The notes: generated from the sequence alone by a model not told the origin. A stretch of DNA of 64,000 nt from Acidobacteriota bacterium (GCA_013289695.1 JABCZK010000006.1:62001-126000); one strand, 5' to 3'. Positions 53,584-62,460 are shown, counted from the stretch's first letter. Translations and numbers: made by a program.

Positions 53584-54299
53584 TGAACGCTGCCACCATT
53601 CTCGTCGTGGATGACGAACCGCAGATCCGCCGCGTCATGCTCACCACCCTCGCGTCGCACGGCTACTCGGTCGTCGAAGTGCGCAGCGGCGAAGAAGCGC
53701 TCGAAAAAGTCCGCGGCACCAGGCCCGATCTCATCCTGCTCGACGTGAATTTGCCGGGAATTTCCGGCCTCGAAACCTGCCGCGAAATTCGCGCCACCTG
53801 TGACGCACCCATCATCATGCTCACCGTGCGCAATACCGAACGCGACAAAGTGCAGGCTCTCGATGCCGGAGCCGACGACTACGTCGTCAAACCCTTCGGC
53901 GTCGAAGAGCTCATGGCGCGCATCCGTGCCGCGCTGCGTCGCGCCGCGCCGGGAGACGCCACTCCGCCCTTCGTCTCTGACGATCTGAAGATTGATTTTG
54001 AAAAGCGCACCGTGATGGTGCAACAGAAGCCCGTCCGCCTCACGCCGAAAGAGTTCGAACTTTTGCGCCAGCTCGTCTCCAATTCCGGCAAGGCGCAGGC
54101 TCACCGCCGCCTCCTGCAAGCCGTCTGGGGACCCGATTACGGAGAAGAAACCGAATACCTGCGCGTTTTCATCAATCAATTGCGACGAAAAATCGAGCCC
54201 GACCCCCGCCATCCGCGCTACATCCACACCGAACCCTGGATCGGCTACCGCTTCGATCCACCCAAACCAAAATCCCGCGCCCACCGCCCTGATAAATAA
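53583..54299 (+). CDS. kdpE: KDP operon response regulator
   Basis: OmpR/PhoB-type regulator of 238 residues. Start ATG 53583 overlaps the kinase stop; a TTG three bases earlier is not needed. The receiver domain has the acidic pair Asp10-Asp11, phospho-acceptor Asp54 in ILLDVNLPG and Lys103 in VVKPFG. The winged-helix domain has LTPKEFELLRQLV and ETEYLRVFINQLRRKIEPD, the KdpE-type recognition region. It should activate the kdp operon that runs towards it from 62.2 kb. The 11-base repeats at 62388-62427 are its likely target. Confidence 0.93.
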   Translation: MNAATILVVDDEPQIRRVMLTTLASHGYSVVEVRSGEEALEKVRGTRPDLILLDVNLPGISGLETCREIRATCDAPIIMLTVRNTERDKVQALDAGADDYVVKPFGVEELMARIRAALRRAAPGDATPPFVSDDLKIDFEKRTVMVQQKPVRLTPKEFELLRQLVSNSGKAQAHRRLLQAVWGPDYGEETEYLRVFINQLRRKIEPDPRHPRYIHTEPWIGYRFDPPKPKSRAHRPDK

Positions 54300-54370
54300 A
54301 AGGCACTCCGCTGCGCACGTCGAAGCAACTCGCAAATACGGCCACCGGCCGAATGGTCGGCTCCACCCAA

Positions 54371-54640
54371 TAGGGAGTGCGGCGGCTTGCCGCCGCTTTC
54401 GCCACGACGTCAAGAGCCGGCGCGATCGACCCAGGCGAGGCTTGCCTGGCCCGCCGCAATGGTCGCGCCGACCGCTCCTGAAGAGTCGGTGCGAGAGCTC
54501 TGGAACCTTTGTGGGCCGTGGTTTTAATTCATCCTTAGAGCCCGGCTGCGACAGACTCGAAGGGCCGCGACATACACTGACGAGAATCCGAGCGGCATTA
54601 GCCGCTGAAGTTCCGATTTTACAGCTCGCGCGCACCGACT
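54371..54640. repeat. dispersed palindromic repeats between kdpE and kdpC
   Basis: Begins with GGGAGTGCGGCGGCTTGCCG, which contains the palindrome GCGGCGGC/GCCGCCGC, followed by a module around 54510-54640 with CCTTTGTGGGCCGTGGTTTT and GCGGCATTAGCCGCTGAAGT, related to that at 32716. Fills the convergent gap and may act in termination. Confidence 0.55.
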
Positions 54641-54669
54641 GAAGCCGCGTCGCTAGCTCGCGGCAACCT

Positions 54670-55251
54670 CTAATGCAACGGCCGCACCGCGTCCAACTCC
54701 AAATTCAATTCCAACACGTTCACCCGCGGCTCTCCGAGAAATCCCCACTGCCGCCCCTCCGTATGGCGCGCCACCAAAGCGCGTACATCCGCCTCACTCA
54801 TCCCGCGCTCCCGCGCCACCCGCGCAATCTGAAATTCCGTCGCCGCCGGCGAAACATGCGGATCCAATCCCGAGCCCGAACTGGTCACCAAATCCACCGG
54901 AATCCTCGCCCCCGGATTTTCCGCCTGCAACCGCTGCACGTCGCCATTCACCCGCGTAATCAAAGCCGAATTCGTCGGCCCCAAATTCGAAGCTCCTCCA
55001 CTCGACGCATCCGGATCGTACCCAGCCGCTCCCGCGGCCGAAGGCCGCGAATGAAAATATCCCGCCGAAGTGAATGGCTGCCCAATTAAGCTCGACCCCA
55101 CCATCTTCCCGCCCAAGTGAATGATTTCTCCATTGGCCTGCCGCGGAAAAGCCCACTGCGCCAGCAAAGTCACCACCAGCGGATACAAAATCCCCAGCAG
55201 CACAGTCGTCGCCAGCGTCATCGAAATCGAAATCAGTAAGTTTTTTTTCAT
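54670..55251 (-). CDS. kdpC: potassium-transporting ATPase subunit C
   Basis: About 193 residues from ATG 55251, close to the Escherichia coli length. One N-terminal transmembrane helix (about 6-28) is followed by a periplasmic-side domain with the family motifs GSSLIGQPFTSAGYFHSRPS, GASNLGPTN and SGSGLDPHVSPAAT. It assists ATP binding by KdpB and stabilises the complex. Last gene of the pump operon, 10 bases after kdpB. Confidence 0.95.
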   Translation of the reverse strand: MKKNLLISISMTLATTVLLGILYPLVVTLLAQWAFPRQANGEIIHLGGKMVGSSLIGQPFTSAGYFHSRPSAAGAAGYDPDASSGGASNLGPTNSALITRVNGDVQRLQAENPGARIPVDLVTSSGSGLDPHVSPAATEFQIARVARERGMSEADVRALVARHTEGRQWGFLGEPRVNVLELNLELDAVRPLH

Positions 55252-55264
55252 CACCTGAACACCC

Positions 55265-57313
55265 CTAGGCCATTCCCATGTGCGTGATAATCACATCAAT
55301 TATTTTGATCCCGATGAACGGCGCGATAATTCCGCCTAGCCCGTACACCAGCAGATTCCGCCGCAGCAATGCTTCCGCGCCCAGCGGCCGGTATTTCACG
55401 CCGCGCAAAGCCAGCGGCACCAGCGCGATAATTATCAGCGCGTTGAATATCACAGCCGAAAGAATCGCCGAGTGCGGATTCTTCAGCCCCATCACGTTCA
55501 AAACTTCCAGCTCCGGAAAAGCCGCCGCGAACATCGCTGGAATAATCGCGAAATATTTCGCCACGTCATTCGCCACCGAAAAAGTCGTGAGCGCCCCGCG
55601 CGTAATCAACAGCTGCTTGCCGATCTCCACCACCTCAATCAGCTTCGTGGGATTCGAATCCAGATCCACCATGTTCCCGGCCTCTTTCGCCGCTTGCGTT
55701 CCTGCGTTCATGGCCAGGCCCACGTCCGCTTGTGCCAGCGCCGGCGCGTCATTCGTGCCGTCGCCGGTCATCGCCACCAGTTTGCCCTTCGCCTGTTCGC
55801 GGCGAATCAAAGCCAGTTTGTCCTCCGGCCGCGCCTCTGCCAGGAAATCATCCACGCCGGCCTCGCGCGCGATCGCCGCCGCGGTCAGTGGATTGTCGCC
55901 GGTAATCATCACCGTGCGAATTCCCATCACGCGCAAATGTTCAAAACGCTCGCGCATCCCGCCCTTCACAATGTCCTTCAAATGGATCACGCCCAGCACC
56001 CGTGCATCTTCCGCCACCAGCAGCGGCGTGCCGCCGGAATTCGAAATGCGATCCACCGCTTCCATCGTTTCATGCGGCACCGTCCCACCCGCTTCCTTGA
56101 TGTATTTCACAATCGCATCCCGCGCGCCCTTGCGAATTTTCCGCCCATCCATATCCACGCCGGACATGCGCGTCACCGCCGAAAATGGAATGAACGTCGC
56201 CGCCACCGACCCCAGCTCTCGCCCGCGCAATCCGTGCTTATCTTTCGCCAGCACCACGATCGAGCGGCCCTCCGGCGTCTCATCCGCCAGCGAAGCCAAC
56301 TGCGCCGCATCGGCCAATTCGGCATCGCTCACGCCGGGTGCCGGAATAAATTCTGTCGCAAACCGGTTCCCCAAAGTAATCGTCCCGGTCTTGTCCAACA
56401 ACAAAGTGTCCACGTCGCCAGCCGCTTCCACCGCGCGCCCGGACATCGCCAGCACGTTCTTCTGCAGCACGCGATCCATTCCCGCGATCCCAATCGCCGA
56501 AAGCAATCCGCCGATCGTCGTCGGAATCAAGCACACCAGCAACGCCACTAACACGAACAACGATTGCGGCGCGCCCGAATAAATCGCCATCGGCTGCAAG
56601 GACACCACCGCCAGCAGAAAAATAATCGTCAACCCCGCCAGCAAAATGTTCAAAGCAATTTCATTCGGCGTTTTCTGCCGCGAAGCCCCCTCCACCAACT
56701 TGATCATCCGATCCAAAAATGTTTCGCCCGGATTCGAAGTGATCCGCACCTTGATCTCATCCGAAAGCACGCGCGTCCCGCCCGTAACCGCCGACCGGTC
56801 GCCCCCCGATTCCCGAATCACCGGCGCCGATTCCCCAGTTATCGCAGATTCATCCACCGACGCGACGCCCTCGATCACTTCGCCGTCACCCGGCACGAAT
56901 TCCCCAGCAGTAACCATCACCAGATCGCCAGCCCGCAATTGCGAGCCCGGCACCGATTCAATGCTGCCATCCTGTTTCAGCCTGCGCGCCACAGTCTCCG
57001 CGCGCGATTTGCGCAAAGCCTCCGCTTGCGCTTTCCCGCGCCCTTCCGCCATCGCTTCCGCGAAATTCGCAAACAGCACCGTGAACCACAGCCACAAAGT
57101 GATCTGCAGGGAGAACCCAAATCCCTGCGTGTGTTGCACCACCCCGCGCACCAAATCAATGGACGTGAGCAGCGCGCCCACCTCCACCACGAACATCACC
57201 GGATTTGCCGCCAACGTCCGCGGGTTCAGCTTGACGAAAGATTCCCACACCGCCTGCACCACAATATCCTGTCCCCAGCGCGATTTTTCCTTACTGCTCG
57301 TTTTAGTGGCCAT
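55265..57313 (-). CDS. kdpB: potassium-transporting ATPase ATP-binding subunit
   Basis: P-type ATPase of 682 residues. The phosphorylated aspartate is Asp307 in [15 protein letters not shown], the same number as in Escherichia coli KdpB. TGES-type [17 protein letters not shown], the hinge [18 protein letters not shown] and the C-terminal helices are intact. It hydrolyses ATP to drive potassium uptake through KdpA. Six bases separate it from kdpA. Confidence 0.96.
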   Translation of the reverse strand: MATKTSSKEKSRWGQDIVVQAVWESFVKLNPRTLAANPVMFVVEVGALLTSIDLVRGVVQHTQGFGFSLQITLWLWFTVLFANFAEAMAEGRGKAQAEALRKSRAETVARRLKQDGSIESVPGSQLRAGDLVMVTAGEFVPGDGEVIEGVASVDESAITGESAPVIRESGGDRSAVTGGTRVLSDEIKVRITSNPGETFLDRMIKLVEGASRQKTPNEIALNILLAGLTIIFLLAVVSLQPMAIYSGAPQSLFVLVALLVCLIPTTIGGLLSAIGIAGMDRVLQKNVLAMSGRAVEAAGDVDTLLLDKTGTITLGNRFATEFIPAPGVSDAELADAAQLASLADETPEGRSIVVLAKDKHGLRGRELGSVAATFIPFSAVTRMSGVDMDGRKIRKGARDAIVKYIKEAGGTVPHETMEAVDRISNSGGTPLLVAEDARVLGVIHLKDIVKGGMRERFEHLRVMGIRTVMITGDNPLTAAAIAREAGVDDFLAEARPEDKLALIRREQAKGKLVAMTGDGTNDAPALAQADVGLAMNAGTQAAKEAGNMVDLDSNPTKLIEVVEIGKQLLITRGALTTFSVANDVAKYFAIIPAMFAAAFPELEVLNVMGLKNPHSAILSAVIFNALIIIALVPLALRGVKYRPLGAEALLRRNLLVYGLGGIIAPFIGIKIIDVIITHMGMA

Positions 57314-57319
57314 GGGTCC

Positions 57320-59095
57320 TCAAAACACCTTTCCCGCGTGCATCATCAAATGCTCTAGAATCGGTCCCAGGCTCAGCGCTGGGAAAAATGTCAGGGCACT
57401 GACGATCAGCACCACGGAAACCAGCAGTACCGTGAACAGCGGCGTCGTCACCGGAAAGGTTCCAGCCGACTCCGGCACGTATTTCTTCTTCGCCAGGCTT
57501 CCCGCAATCGCCAAAATCGGAATCACCGCGAAAAACCTGCCAAACAAAGTGGCGAATCCGATCGTCGTGTTGTACCAGAGCGTATTCCCGTTAAACCCGC
57601 CGAATGCCGAACCGTTATTTCCGGTCGCCGAGGTGTAGGCATACAAAATCTGCGAAAGTCCGTGCGGCCCGGGATTTGAAATGGAAGGAGTTCCAAACGA
57701 TTTCTCGACCACGGAGATCGCCGTAAACGTCAGAATCACCAGCGGAAAAATCAGCACCGAGAGCATCGCCATCTTCACGTCATATGCTTCGATCTTTTTC
57801 CCCAGATATTCCGGCGTTCTTCCCACCATCAATCCCGCGATAAATACGGAAAGAATCACGAACACGATCATTCCGTAAAGCCCCGATCCCACTCCGCCGA
57901 ACACCACCTCGCCCAACATAATGTTAATCAGCGGAATCATTCCGCCCAGCGGCGTGAACGAATCGTGCATCCCGTTCACCGCGCCGCAGCTGGCATCGGT
58001 CGTCACCGTCGCATACAGCGCTGTATTCGCGATGCCGAACCTCACCTCTTTCCCCTCCATGTTGCCGCCGGACTGCGCGCCGCTCGCCCGCTGGTCCACT
58101 CCATGCAGCAAGGGATTTCCCCGCGACTCCGCGCTGTACACCGAAACCACTGCGGCCAAAAACAGCGCCGCCATCGCGCCCCACACCGCCCAGCCATGCC
58201 GCTGCGATCCGGTCATCCGCCCCAGCGTGTAGGTCAGCCCTGAAGGAATCGCAAAAATCAGCACCAGCTGCAGAAAGTTCGTCAGCGGCGTGGGATTTTC
58301 GTAAGGGTGCGAGCTATTGGCGTAGAAAAATCCTCCGCCGTTCGTGCCGAAAATCTTGATGGCCTCCTGCGACGCCGCCGGTCCTTGTGGAATTACTTGT
58401 TCTTTCACCACCTGCGTTGTCGTTTTGCCGTCAGTGCCGGTGGTCGTTACGGTTTGTGCGTCCAGCAATTGCGTTGTGGTATAGGGCCGTAGATTTTGAA
58501 TCATGCCCTGCGACACAAAAATCATCGCGACCACCAAACAGACCGGCAGCAGTACCCACAAGATCGCCCGCGTCAGGTCCACCCAGAAATTACCGATGGT
58601 GTCCTGTTCGCGCCGCGCGATTCCTCGAATGATCGCTACCGCCATCGCGATGCCCACCGCTGCCGAAGTGAAATTGTGATAGGCCAGCCCCGCCATCTGT
58701 GTGAAATAACTCATCGTCACTTCCGGGGTGTACGCCTGCCAGTTTGTATTGGTCGTAAACGATGCCGCCGTGTTGAACGCCAGATCGGTTGGCACCGCCG
58801 CGAGCTTCTGCGGATTCCACGGCAGCCATTGCTGCACGCGCTCGATCACATACAGCAGCGTCATCGAAACACCGCTGAAGAGCAGCATCGCAATCGCGTA
58901 TTCCGTCCAGCGCATTTCACGCTTTTCATCCACACCCGTCAGCTTGTACAGCAGGCGTTCAAATGGCCTCAGCAGCGGATCCAGAAATGTCTTCTCGCGC
59001 GCGAAAACTCGCGTCATGAAAAGTCCAGCCGGCTTCGCCAGCGCGAAAGTCACCAGTAGGAACAAGAATATTTGCAGCCAGCCATTGGCCGTCAT
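57320..59095 (-). CDS. kdpA: potassium-transporting ATPase potassium-binding subunit
   Basis: About 591 residues from ATG 59095 (MTANGWLQIFLFLL); the longer frame to 59155 runs through kdpF and is rejected. Ten or more transmembrane helices of the channel-like superfamily, with selectivity-filter-type segments such as FGTNGGGFFYANSSHPYENP. It forms the high-affinity potassium pathway of the pump. kdpF ends two bases upstream. Confidence 0.95.
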   Translation of the reverse strand: MTANGWLQIFLFLLVTFALAKPAGLFMTRVFAREKTFLDPLLRPFERLLYKLTGVDEKREMRWTEYAIAMLLFSGVSMTLLYVIERVQQWLPWNPQKLAAVPTDLAFNTAASFTTNTNWQAYTPEVTMSYFTQMAGLAYHNFTSAAVGIAMAVAIIRGIARREQDTIGNFWVDLTRAILWVLLPVCLVVAMIFVSQGMIQNLRPYTTTQLLDAQTVTTTGTDGKTTTQVVKEQVIPQGPAASQEAIKIFGTNGGGFFYANSSHPYENPTPLTNFLQLVLIFAIPSGLTYTLGRMTGSQRHGWAVWGAMAALFLAAVVSVYSAESRGNPLLHGVDQRASGAQSGGNMEGKEVRFGIANTALYATVTTDASCGAVNGMHDSFTPLGGMIPLINIMLGEVVFGGVGSGLYGMIVFVILSVFIAGLMVGRTPEYLGKKIEAYDVKMAMLSVLIFPLVILTFTAISVVEKSFGTPSISNPGPHGLSQILYAYTSATGNNGSAFGGFNGNTLWYNTTIGFATLFGRFFAVIPILAIAGSLAKKKYVPESAGTFPVTTPLFTVLLVSVVLIVSALTFFPALSLGPILEHLMMHAGKVF

Positions 59096-59097
59096 CG

Positions 59098-59184
59098 TCA
59101 GAACCTTTCCGGCCACAGCAAGGCCGCAAACAAGTAACCCAGAATCAAAACGCAAACCACCAACAGAACAATGTTGCCTACCAT
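59098..59184 (-). CDS. kdpF: potassium-transporting ATPase stabilising peptide KdpF
   Basis: 28-residue single-helix peptide: MVGNIVLLVVCVLILGYLF, then AALLWPERF. Size, position directly before kdpA and the LGYLFxALLxPE-type ending match KdpF, a lipid-like stabiliser at the KdpA surface. GGGAG lies 7 bases before the ATG. Confidence 0.9.
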   Translation of the reverse strand: MVGNIVLLVVCVLILGYLFAALLWPERF

Positions 59185-59197
59185 GTTGTCGCTCCCG

Positions 59198-59284
59198 TCA
59201 CTTCAGCCGGTCGCATCCGCGCACGTAAGCGAGCGCCACCGCAAAAAAACAAATCGTCAACACTACAAATACAATGTCCTGCAT
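59198..59284 (-). CDS. 28-residue membrane peptide upstream of kdpF
   Basis: Reads MQDIVFVVLTICFFAVALAY, then VRGCDRLK: one transmembrane helix and a short basic tail with one Cys. GAGGAG lies 9 bases before the ATG, and the ATG overlaps the stop of a small upstream frame (TGATG). I recall similar short peptides before kdpF in other genomes, usually unannotated. Possibly a second small subunit of the Kdp complex or a leader controlling kdpF translation. Confidence 0.7.
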   Translation of the reverse strand: MQDIVFVVLTICFFAVALAYVRGCDRLK

Positions 59285-59412
59285 CACCGTTCACTCCTCA
59301 AAGCTGCAAGCAACCGCGCCTCAAAATCGTCAACCGGCAAAACCGCATCGATCCGCTTGTCGTTTTCGGCAGCGCGGCCGCACGTCTCGTCACAGAACTC
59401 AGAATTTATAGT
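59284..59412 (-). CDS. short coding remnant or small protein coupled to the 28-residue peptide
   Basis: A 42-codon open stretch reading EFCDETCGRAAENDKR, then IDAVLPVDDFEARLLAALR and a stop overlapping the next ATG by one base. The amphipathic, charged composition and exact coupling suggest real coding. Yet there is no ATG or GTG in frame; the only canonical start is TTG at 59340 (18 residues). The frame also overlaps the end of the shortened barrel gene. Probably the 3' end of a gene whose beginning was lost. Confidence 0.4.
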   Translation of the reverse strand, partial: TINSEFCDETCGRAAENDKRIDAVLPVDDFEARLLAALRSER

Positions 59413-60169
59413 TCAAGTCCATGCCGAAGAAGAGCTGGTTTCTGGCCTTTCCGCCGTTGTATGCCGCCAGATCCCACGAATGATCGAAACGGAGTTCAGG
59501 ACGGAGCATCCATGTGCTGCCGATATATTTGGTGGCATACAGCGTGTTTTCCGTATATTTCGTAGCGAACCCCGTTCGCTGACCCTTCTTGTCATCCAGG
59601 AGGTCCGACCGGAATCCAACAAAGAACCTTCGATTGATAGAGCGATTTACGTAGCTGACGATCGCGTACTCGGGTGCGTTGCAGCGCAGCACCCCGGCCC
59701 TGCAAAAAGCGCCATTCGCGCCTCCGTATATCCAGTCGGAGGATGGGAATGGAGGTGAGTCTAGCCGTGCCGGGAGTCCGCGCTTCTTCGCCGCGGGCGC
59801 GGCCGGATTTGTGTCAGCCCAATCCTGACGGTAGAATTGCGCCAGCCGCTGGAAGAAATTTCCTTCCAGCACGTGGTCTTGCGGCGGGTTCTGCCGCGTG
59901 GTTTGTTGCGCACTCGTCTGTGAAGGCGAATTTTGCTGCGGCGAAGCTGCGGACTCCATCCCGGCAGAACCGCTTCCGCTCTGGTCTGCGTGGGCATTGG
60001 CGCCGTCTGCACCAGCGACGCCATTCGGTGCGGTAAGGTCTCCCTTACCGTCACTGACGGCTGGAACTCCTTTCTCATCGTTACCTGGCTGAGCCACGTC
60101 TTGGGCAAAAACTTCGGCCGAAGTCGTACGCACTCCTAACAGAACCGCGAATTCAAACACCATACTCAT
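59399..60169 (-). CDS. shortened outer-membrane beta-barrel protein
   Basis: 256 residues. Signal-like N-terminus, then a long low-complexity stretch rich in Gly, Ala, Ser and Gln (about 30-95), then DHVLEGNFFQRLAQFYRQDW and LDSPPFPSSDWIYGGA. These open acidobacterial kdp-linked barrels, as I recall them. The next part, EYAIVSYVNRSINRRFFVGF to the terminal FFGMDLNYKF, resembles only the last strands of such barrels, so roughly 200 or more residues of strands seem missing. It still ends in aromatic Phe as outer-membrane proteins do. The frame is intact, so it may be a deletion derivative. Start ATG 60169 overlaps the preceding 30-codon frame. Confidence 0.6.
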   Translation of the reverse strand: MSMVFEFAVLLGVRTTSAEVFAQDVAQPGNDEKGVPAVSDGKGDLTAPNGVAGADGANAHADQSGSGSAGMESAASPQQNSPSQTSAQQTTRQNPPQDHVLEGNFFQRLAQFYRQDWADTNPAAPAAKKRGLPARLDSPPFPSSDWIYGGANGAFCRAGVLRCNAPEYAIVSYVNRSINRRFFVGFRSDLLDDKKGQRTGFATKYTENTLYATKYIGSTWMLRPELRFDHSWDLAAYNGGKARNQLFFGMDLNYKF

Positions 60170-60258
60170 TGCTGTCCTTCTGGATATCCGAATCGGGGCC
60201 GTTTCAACCTTTCTGGAGTAATCGTCAAGTCGCCGACGGCTTTATCTAAACTGCTCAT
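60166..60258 (-). CDS. 30-residue coupled micro-ORF
   Basis: MSSLDKAVGDLTITPERLKR, then PRFGYPEGQQ, with GGAGAAG before the ATG at 60258 and an ATGA overlap with the following barrel gene. Soluble and unrecognised. It lies 19 bases after the large barrel gene. It could be a coupling leader or the remnant of a longer gene. Confidence 0.45.
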   Translation of the reverse strand: MSSLDKAVGDLTITPERLKRPRFGYPEGQQ

Positions 60259-60277
60259 CAAATCTTCTCCACCATGC

Positions 60278-61984
60278 TCAGAACTTGACCAGTATGGACA
60301 TGTCAATAAACGACTCGTCCCTGCGCAGGTCCGGGAAAAAGACGCTACTGGCTCCGCCGCCACAGGCGGTCTCTGCCGGTCCCAGGCTCGTTTGTCCGGA
60401 TGAGGAACCGTTGCTGCACGCGAAGAACTGGGGAAAACCGTTGTTACCGCCAGGCGGCGTAATGCCGCCGCGGCCCGTCCAGTACGGTACATTCGCGTGC
60501 CGGTAGTCATACTCCCAGCGGAAAGTGATGTATTGCTTGGGCATGTAGTCAAATGTGATGGAAGAATCCCACGCCTTGAACGGATCTCCTGGATTCTCCG
60601 TAAAGTAAGGAGAATTGGTGGACGCTGTAATCGCGCTTTCTCCATTGATCGGCGGCAGCAGCACTAGATACCGTCCTGGGTTGTTGATTTTTCCGCCTCC
60701 CAGCGTTAGTCCGAACAAATCGTTATGGAACCAGAAGCGGTTGTAGACCATAAATCCCAGGAAGCTCTGCTTCGGCCCACCCGATTTATCGGTGTAACAG
60801 CTCACGCCGCCGCCGTATTCGCATCCCGCGTCAGCCGTCAACGAAAACGCCATCTTGTCGAGCGTTCGTTCCGGCGTGTCGAAGTACTTCACTTCAACGC
60901 TGTCGTCGGTGTGAATGCGCCGGCGATTGGGAATGAACAAATCATCAGCGCCCAACCCGTAGTTGTTGGAGATCACGTTGATCCACGGCTTCGGGGTCCA
61001 TTTGATCTGTCCTCCCAGCCCCGGCCGGTGGTTCGCCGATGCGTACGATTGCCAACCATTGATGAACCACGGCTCAATCTTCAAATGCGCCGTCGGGAAG
61101 ATCTGCACGCGCACGCCTTCGAAGAACCACGGCGTGTTGGAGGAAACATATGACGGCTGGTAGGCCCAATTGTCGAATTGGTAGTAACTGAACAATCCGA
61201 TGTACGACAAAAAGATTCCTGCATCCACGTTGATGCCGTGCAGCTTGTTGAAGTGGTAGCCGCCGTACGCTTCCGACAAATAGCGGTACGCCGAAACCAG
61301 ATCCCACTGGCCGTGGCCGGGGCTGGGGTCGTTGCGCGGTGTCGTCGCGGAATACATGCCGAACTGCGTCATCAGCCGCGCACGCACATTGTCATAGTGA
61401 AAGTCGCCGCCCACTCCCAGTTGCGTGAGTTGTACTTCCTGCGAGCGGAAAAGTTCGCTTGACCCGCCTATGGAGTGATCGGTCGGATGGTTGAAGTCAT
61501 ACACGTACACCGTGTCCGACCGAATTTCCGGCGTAAAGAATTTGGTATCCCAGAATGTTTCCTTGGTGCGCGGGTTGCCGTTCAGCCAAGTCCAATCCGC
61601 ATCGGAAAAAGGCTCGATTTTGGCCGGCGGGGCCTCGGTCGCGGCCTTTACCAAAGTGGCCGACTCAGGTGTAGCCGTAGCCGCGGGCAATGCAGGCGCT
61701 GAGGCAACCTGCGGCACCGGTATGGACATTTTCGCGCTCGTCGCCGGTATCGTCGGCCGCTCCGGCGTCTTGGCGTTCTTCAGTTCCGCTTCCAGCTCGT
61801 CTATGCGTTTCCGCATCGCATCCAGCTCTTTGGCAATCGCTGGCGGAATTTGTTGCTCAGCGCCAGCGCTTTGCTGGTTTGGCGTGTCGCCGTTGCTCTG
61901 CGCGAAGCAAGGGAATTGCCCCAGCGCAAAAACCAAAATGCCGAAAACAATCTTGTTCCGGTGATTCATCAAGAGCTTCAACAT
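60278..61984 (-). CDS. outer-membrane beta-barrel porin-like protein linked to kdp
   Basis: About 568 residues from ATG 61984 with AGGAGA 9 bases upstream. Signal peptide 1-29 (ends PCFAQ), a coiled-coil (about 47-75, AKELDAMRKRIDELEAELK), a Pro/Ala-rich linker, then a barrel from about 135 with alternating strands (HGINVDAGIFLSYIGLFSYY, FFEGVRVQIFPTAHLKIEPW, YITFRWEYDYRH) and terminal Phe in SILVKF. The coiled-coil could contact the cell wall, as in OmpM-like porins. Co-transcribed with the kdp genes, so it may be an ion entry channel used under potassium limitation; this role is inferred. Confidence 0.8.
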   Translation of the reverse strand: MLKLLMNHRNKIVFGILVFALGQFPCFAQSNGDTPNQQSAGAEQQIPPAIAKELDAMRKRIDELEAELKNAKTPERPTIPATSAKMSIPVPQVASAPALPAATATPESATLVKAATEAPPAKIEPFSDADWTWLNGNPRTKETFWDTKFFTPEIRSDTVYVYDFNHPTDHSIGGSSELFRSQEVQLTQLGVGGDFHYDNVRARLMTQFGMYSATTPRNDPSPGHGQWDLVSAYRYLSEAYGGYHFNKLHGINVDAGIFLSYIGLFSYYQFDNWAYQPSYVSSNTPWFFEGVRVQIFPTAHLKIEPWFINGWQSYASANHRPGLGGQIKWTPKPWINVISNNYGLGADDLFIPNRRRIHTDDSVEVKYFDTPERTLDKMAFSLTADAGCEYGGGVSCYTDKSGGPKQSFLGFMVYNRFWFHNDLFGLTLGGGKINNPGRYLVLLPPINGESAITASTNSPYFTENPGDPFKAWDSSITFDYMPKQYITFRWEYDYRHANVPYWTGRGGITPPGGNNGFPQFFACSNGSSSGQTSLGPAETACGGGASSVFFPDLRRDESFIDMSILVKF

Positions 61985-61989
61985 GGAAG

Positions 61990-62220
61990 TTATCTCCTGT
62001 GCGCGCTTTCGCCCTGCGTTTTTTGATCTGCAGAATCTTCGCGCCGCGCTTCGCGCGGCGTTTCCTTTGGCATCACGATTTGTCCGGAAGAAATCACCGG
62101 AAATCCCAGGGGCGTTTCTCTCCTGCGCCGCGGGCGCTTTTCTTCCAGCCAGAACTGCACCAGCGCATACATGAAAAAAACGCACGCCGCCGCTACCACC
62201 AAAAAAGCAAGAACCACCAT
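61990..62220 (-). CDS. small membrane-anchored protein, first gene of the kdp-linked operon
   Basis: 76 residues: one N-terminal transmembrane helix (VVLAFLVVAAACVFFMYALV), then a highly charged cytoplasmic tail rich in Arg, Glu and Lys. GAAGGA lies 8 bases before the ATG, and the stop is 5 bases before the barrel start, so it is a genuine gene of the same operon. No family recognised. Confidence 0.7.
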   Translation of the reverse strand: MVVLAFLVVAAACVFFMYALVQFWLEEKRPRRRRETPLGFPVISSGQIVMPKETPREARREDSADQKTQGESAHRR

Positions 62221-62387
62221 AAAAGTCGTCCTTCAACGCGCCTGCCGGCCCCGCCGCGGGAAAACAGGCCGCAGCGGGAATGCGAATGACATTCCGGCCG
62301 GTTCATCCAGGCGCACACCCGCACCGCTCATTCGCATCCATCCCTTAGATGTTGCATCGGGTGGAAAGTTCTACGGTACTTCTCTCG

Positions 62388-62427
62388 CGTCAGGAATCCG
62401 TAAGCGATGCATAAGGATTTCGTAAGG
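62388..62427. promoter_or_regulatory. four 11-base-periodic direct repeats, candidate KdpE binding site
   Basis: Seven-base units CGTCAGG (62388), CGTAAGC (62399), CATAAGG (62410) and CGTAAGG (62421), each exactly 11 bases apart with 4-base spacers. The spacing is that of OmpR/PhoB-family boxes. It lies about 170-210 bases upstream of the minus-strand kdp-linked operon, with no good -35 nearby, as expected for an activator-dependent promoter. Confidence 0.6.
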
Positions 62428-62460
62428 ACTTGCAGGCAGGAAAAGTTGTACTGGATCGGT

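Noticed and set aside
53490..54635. 381-codon minus-strand frame over kdpE
   Set aside because: Runs through kdpE and the repeat region without motifs; kdpE is certain.
55278..56582. 434-codon plus-strand frame over kdpB
   Set aside because: Antisense to kdpB; Ser/Ala/Pro-rich shadow sequence.
62388..62427. Possible short CRISPR-like array
   Set aside because: Units are 7 bases with 4-base spacers, far too short; an 11-base regulatory repeat explains it.
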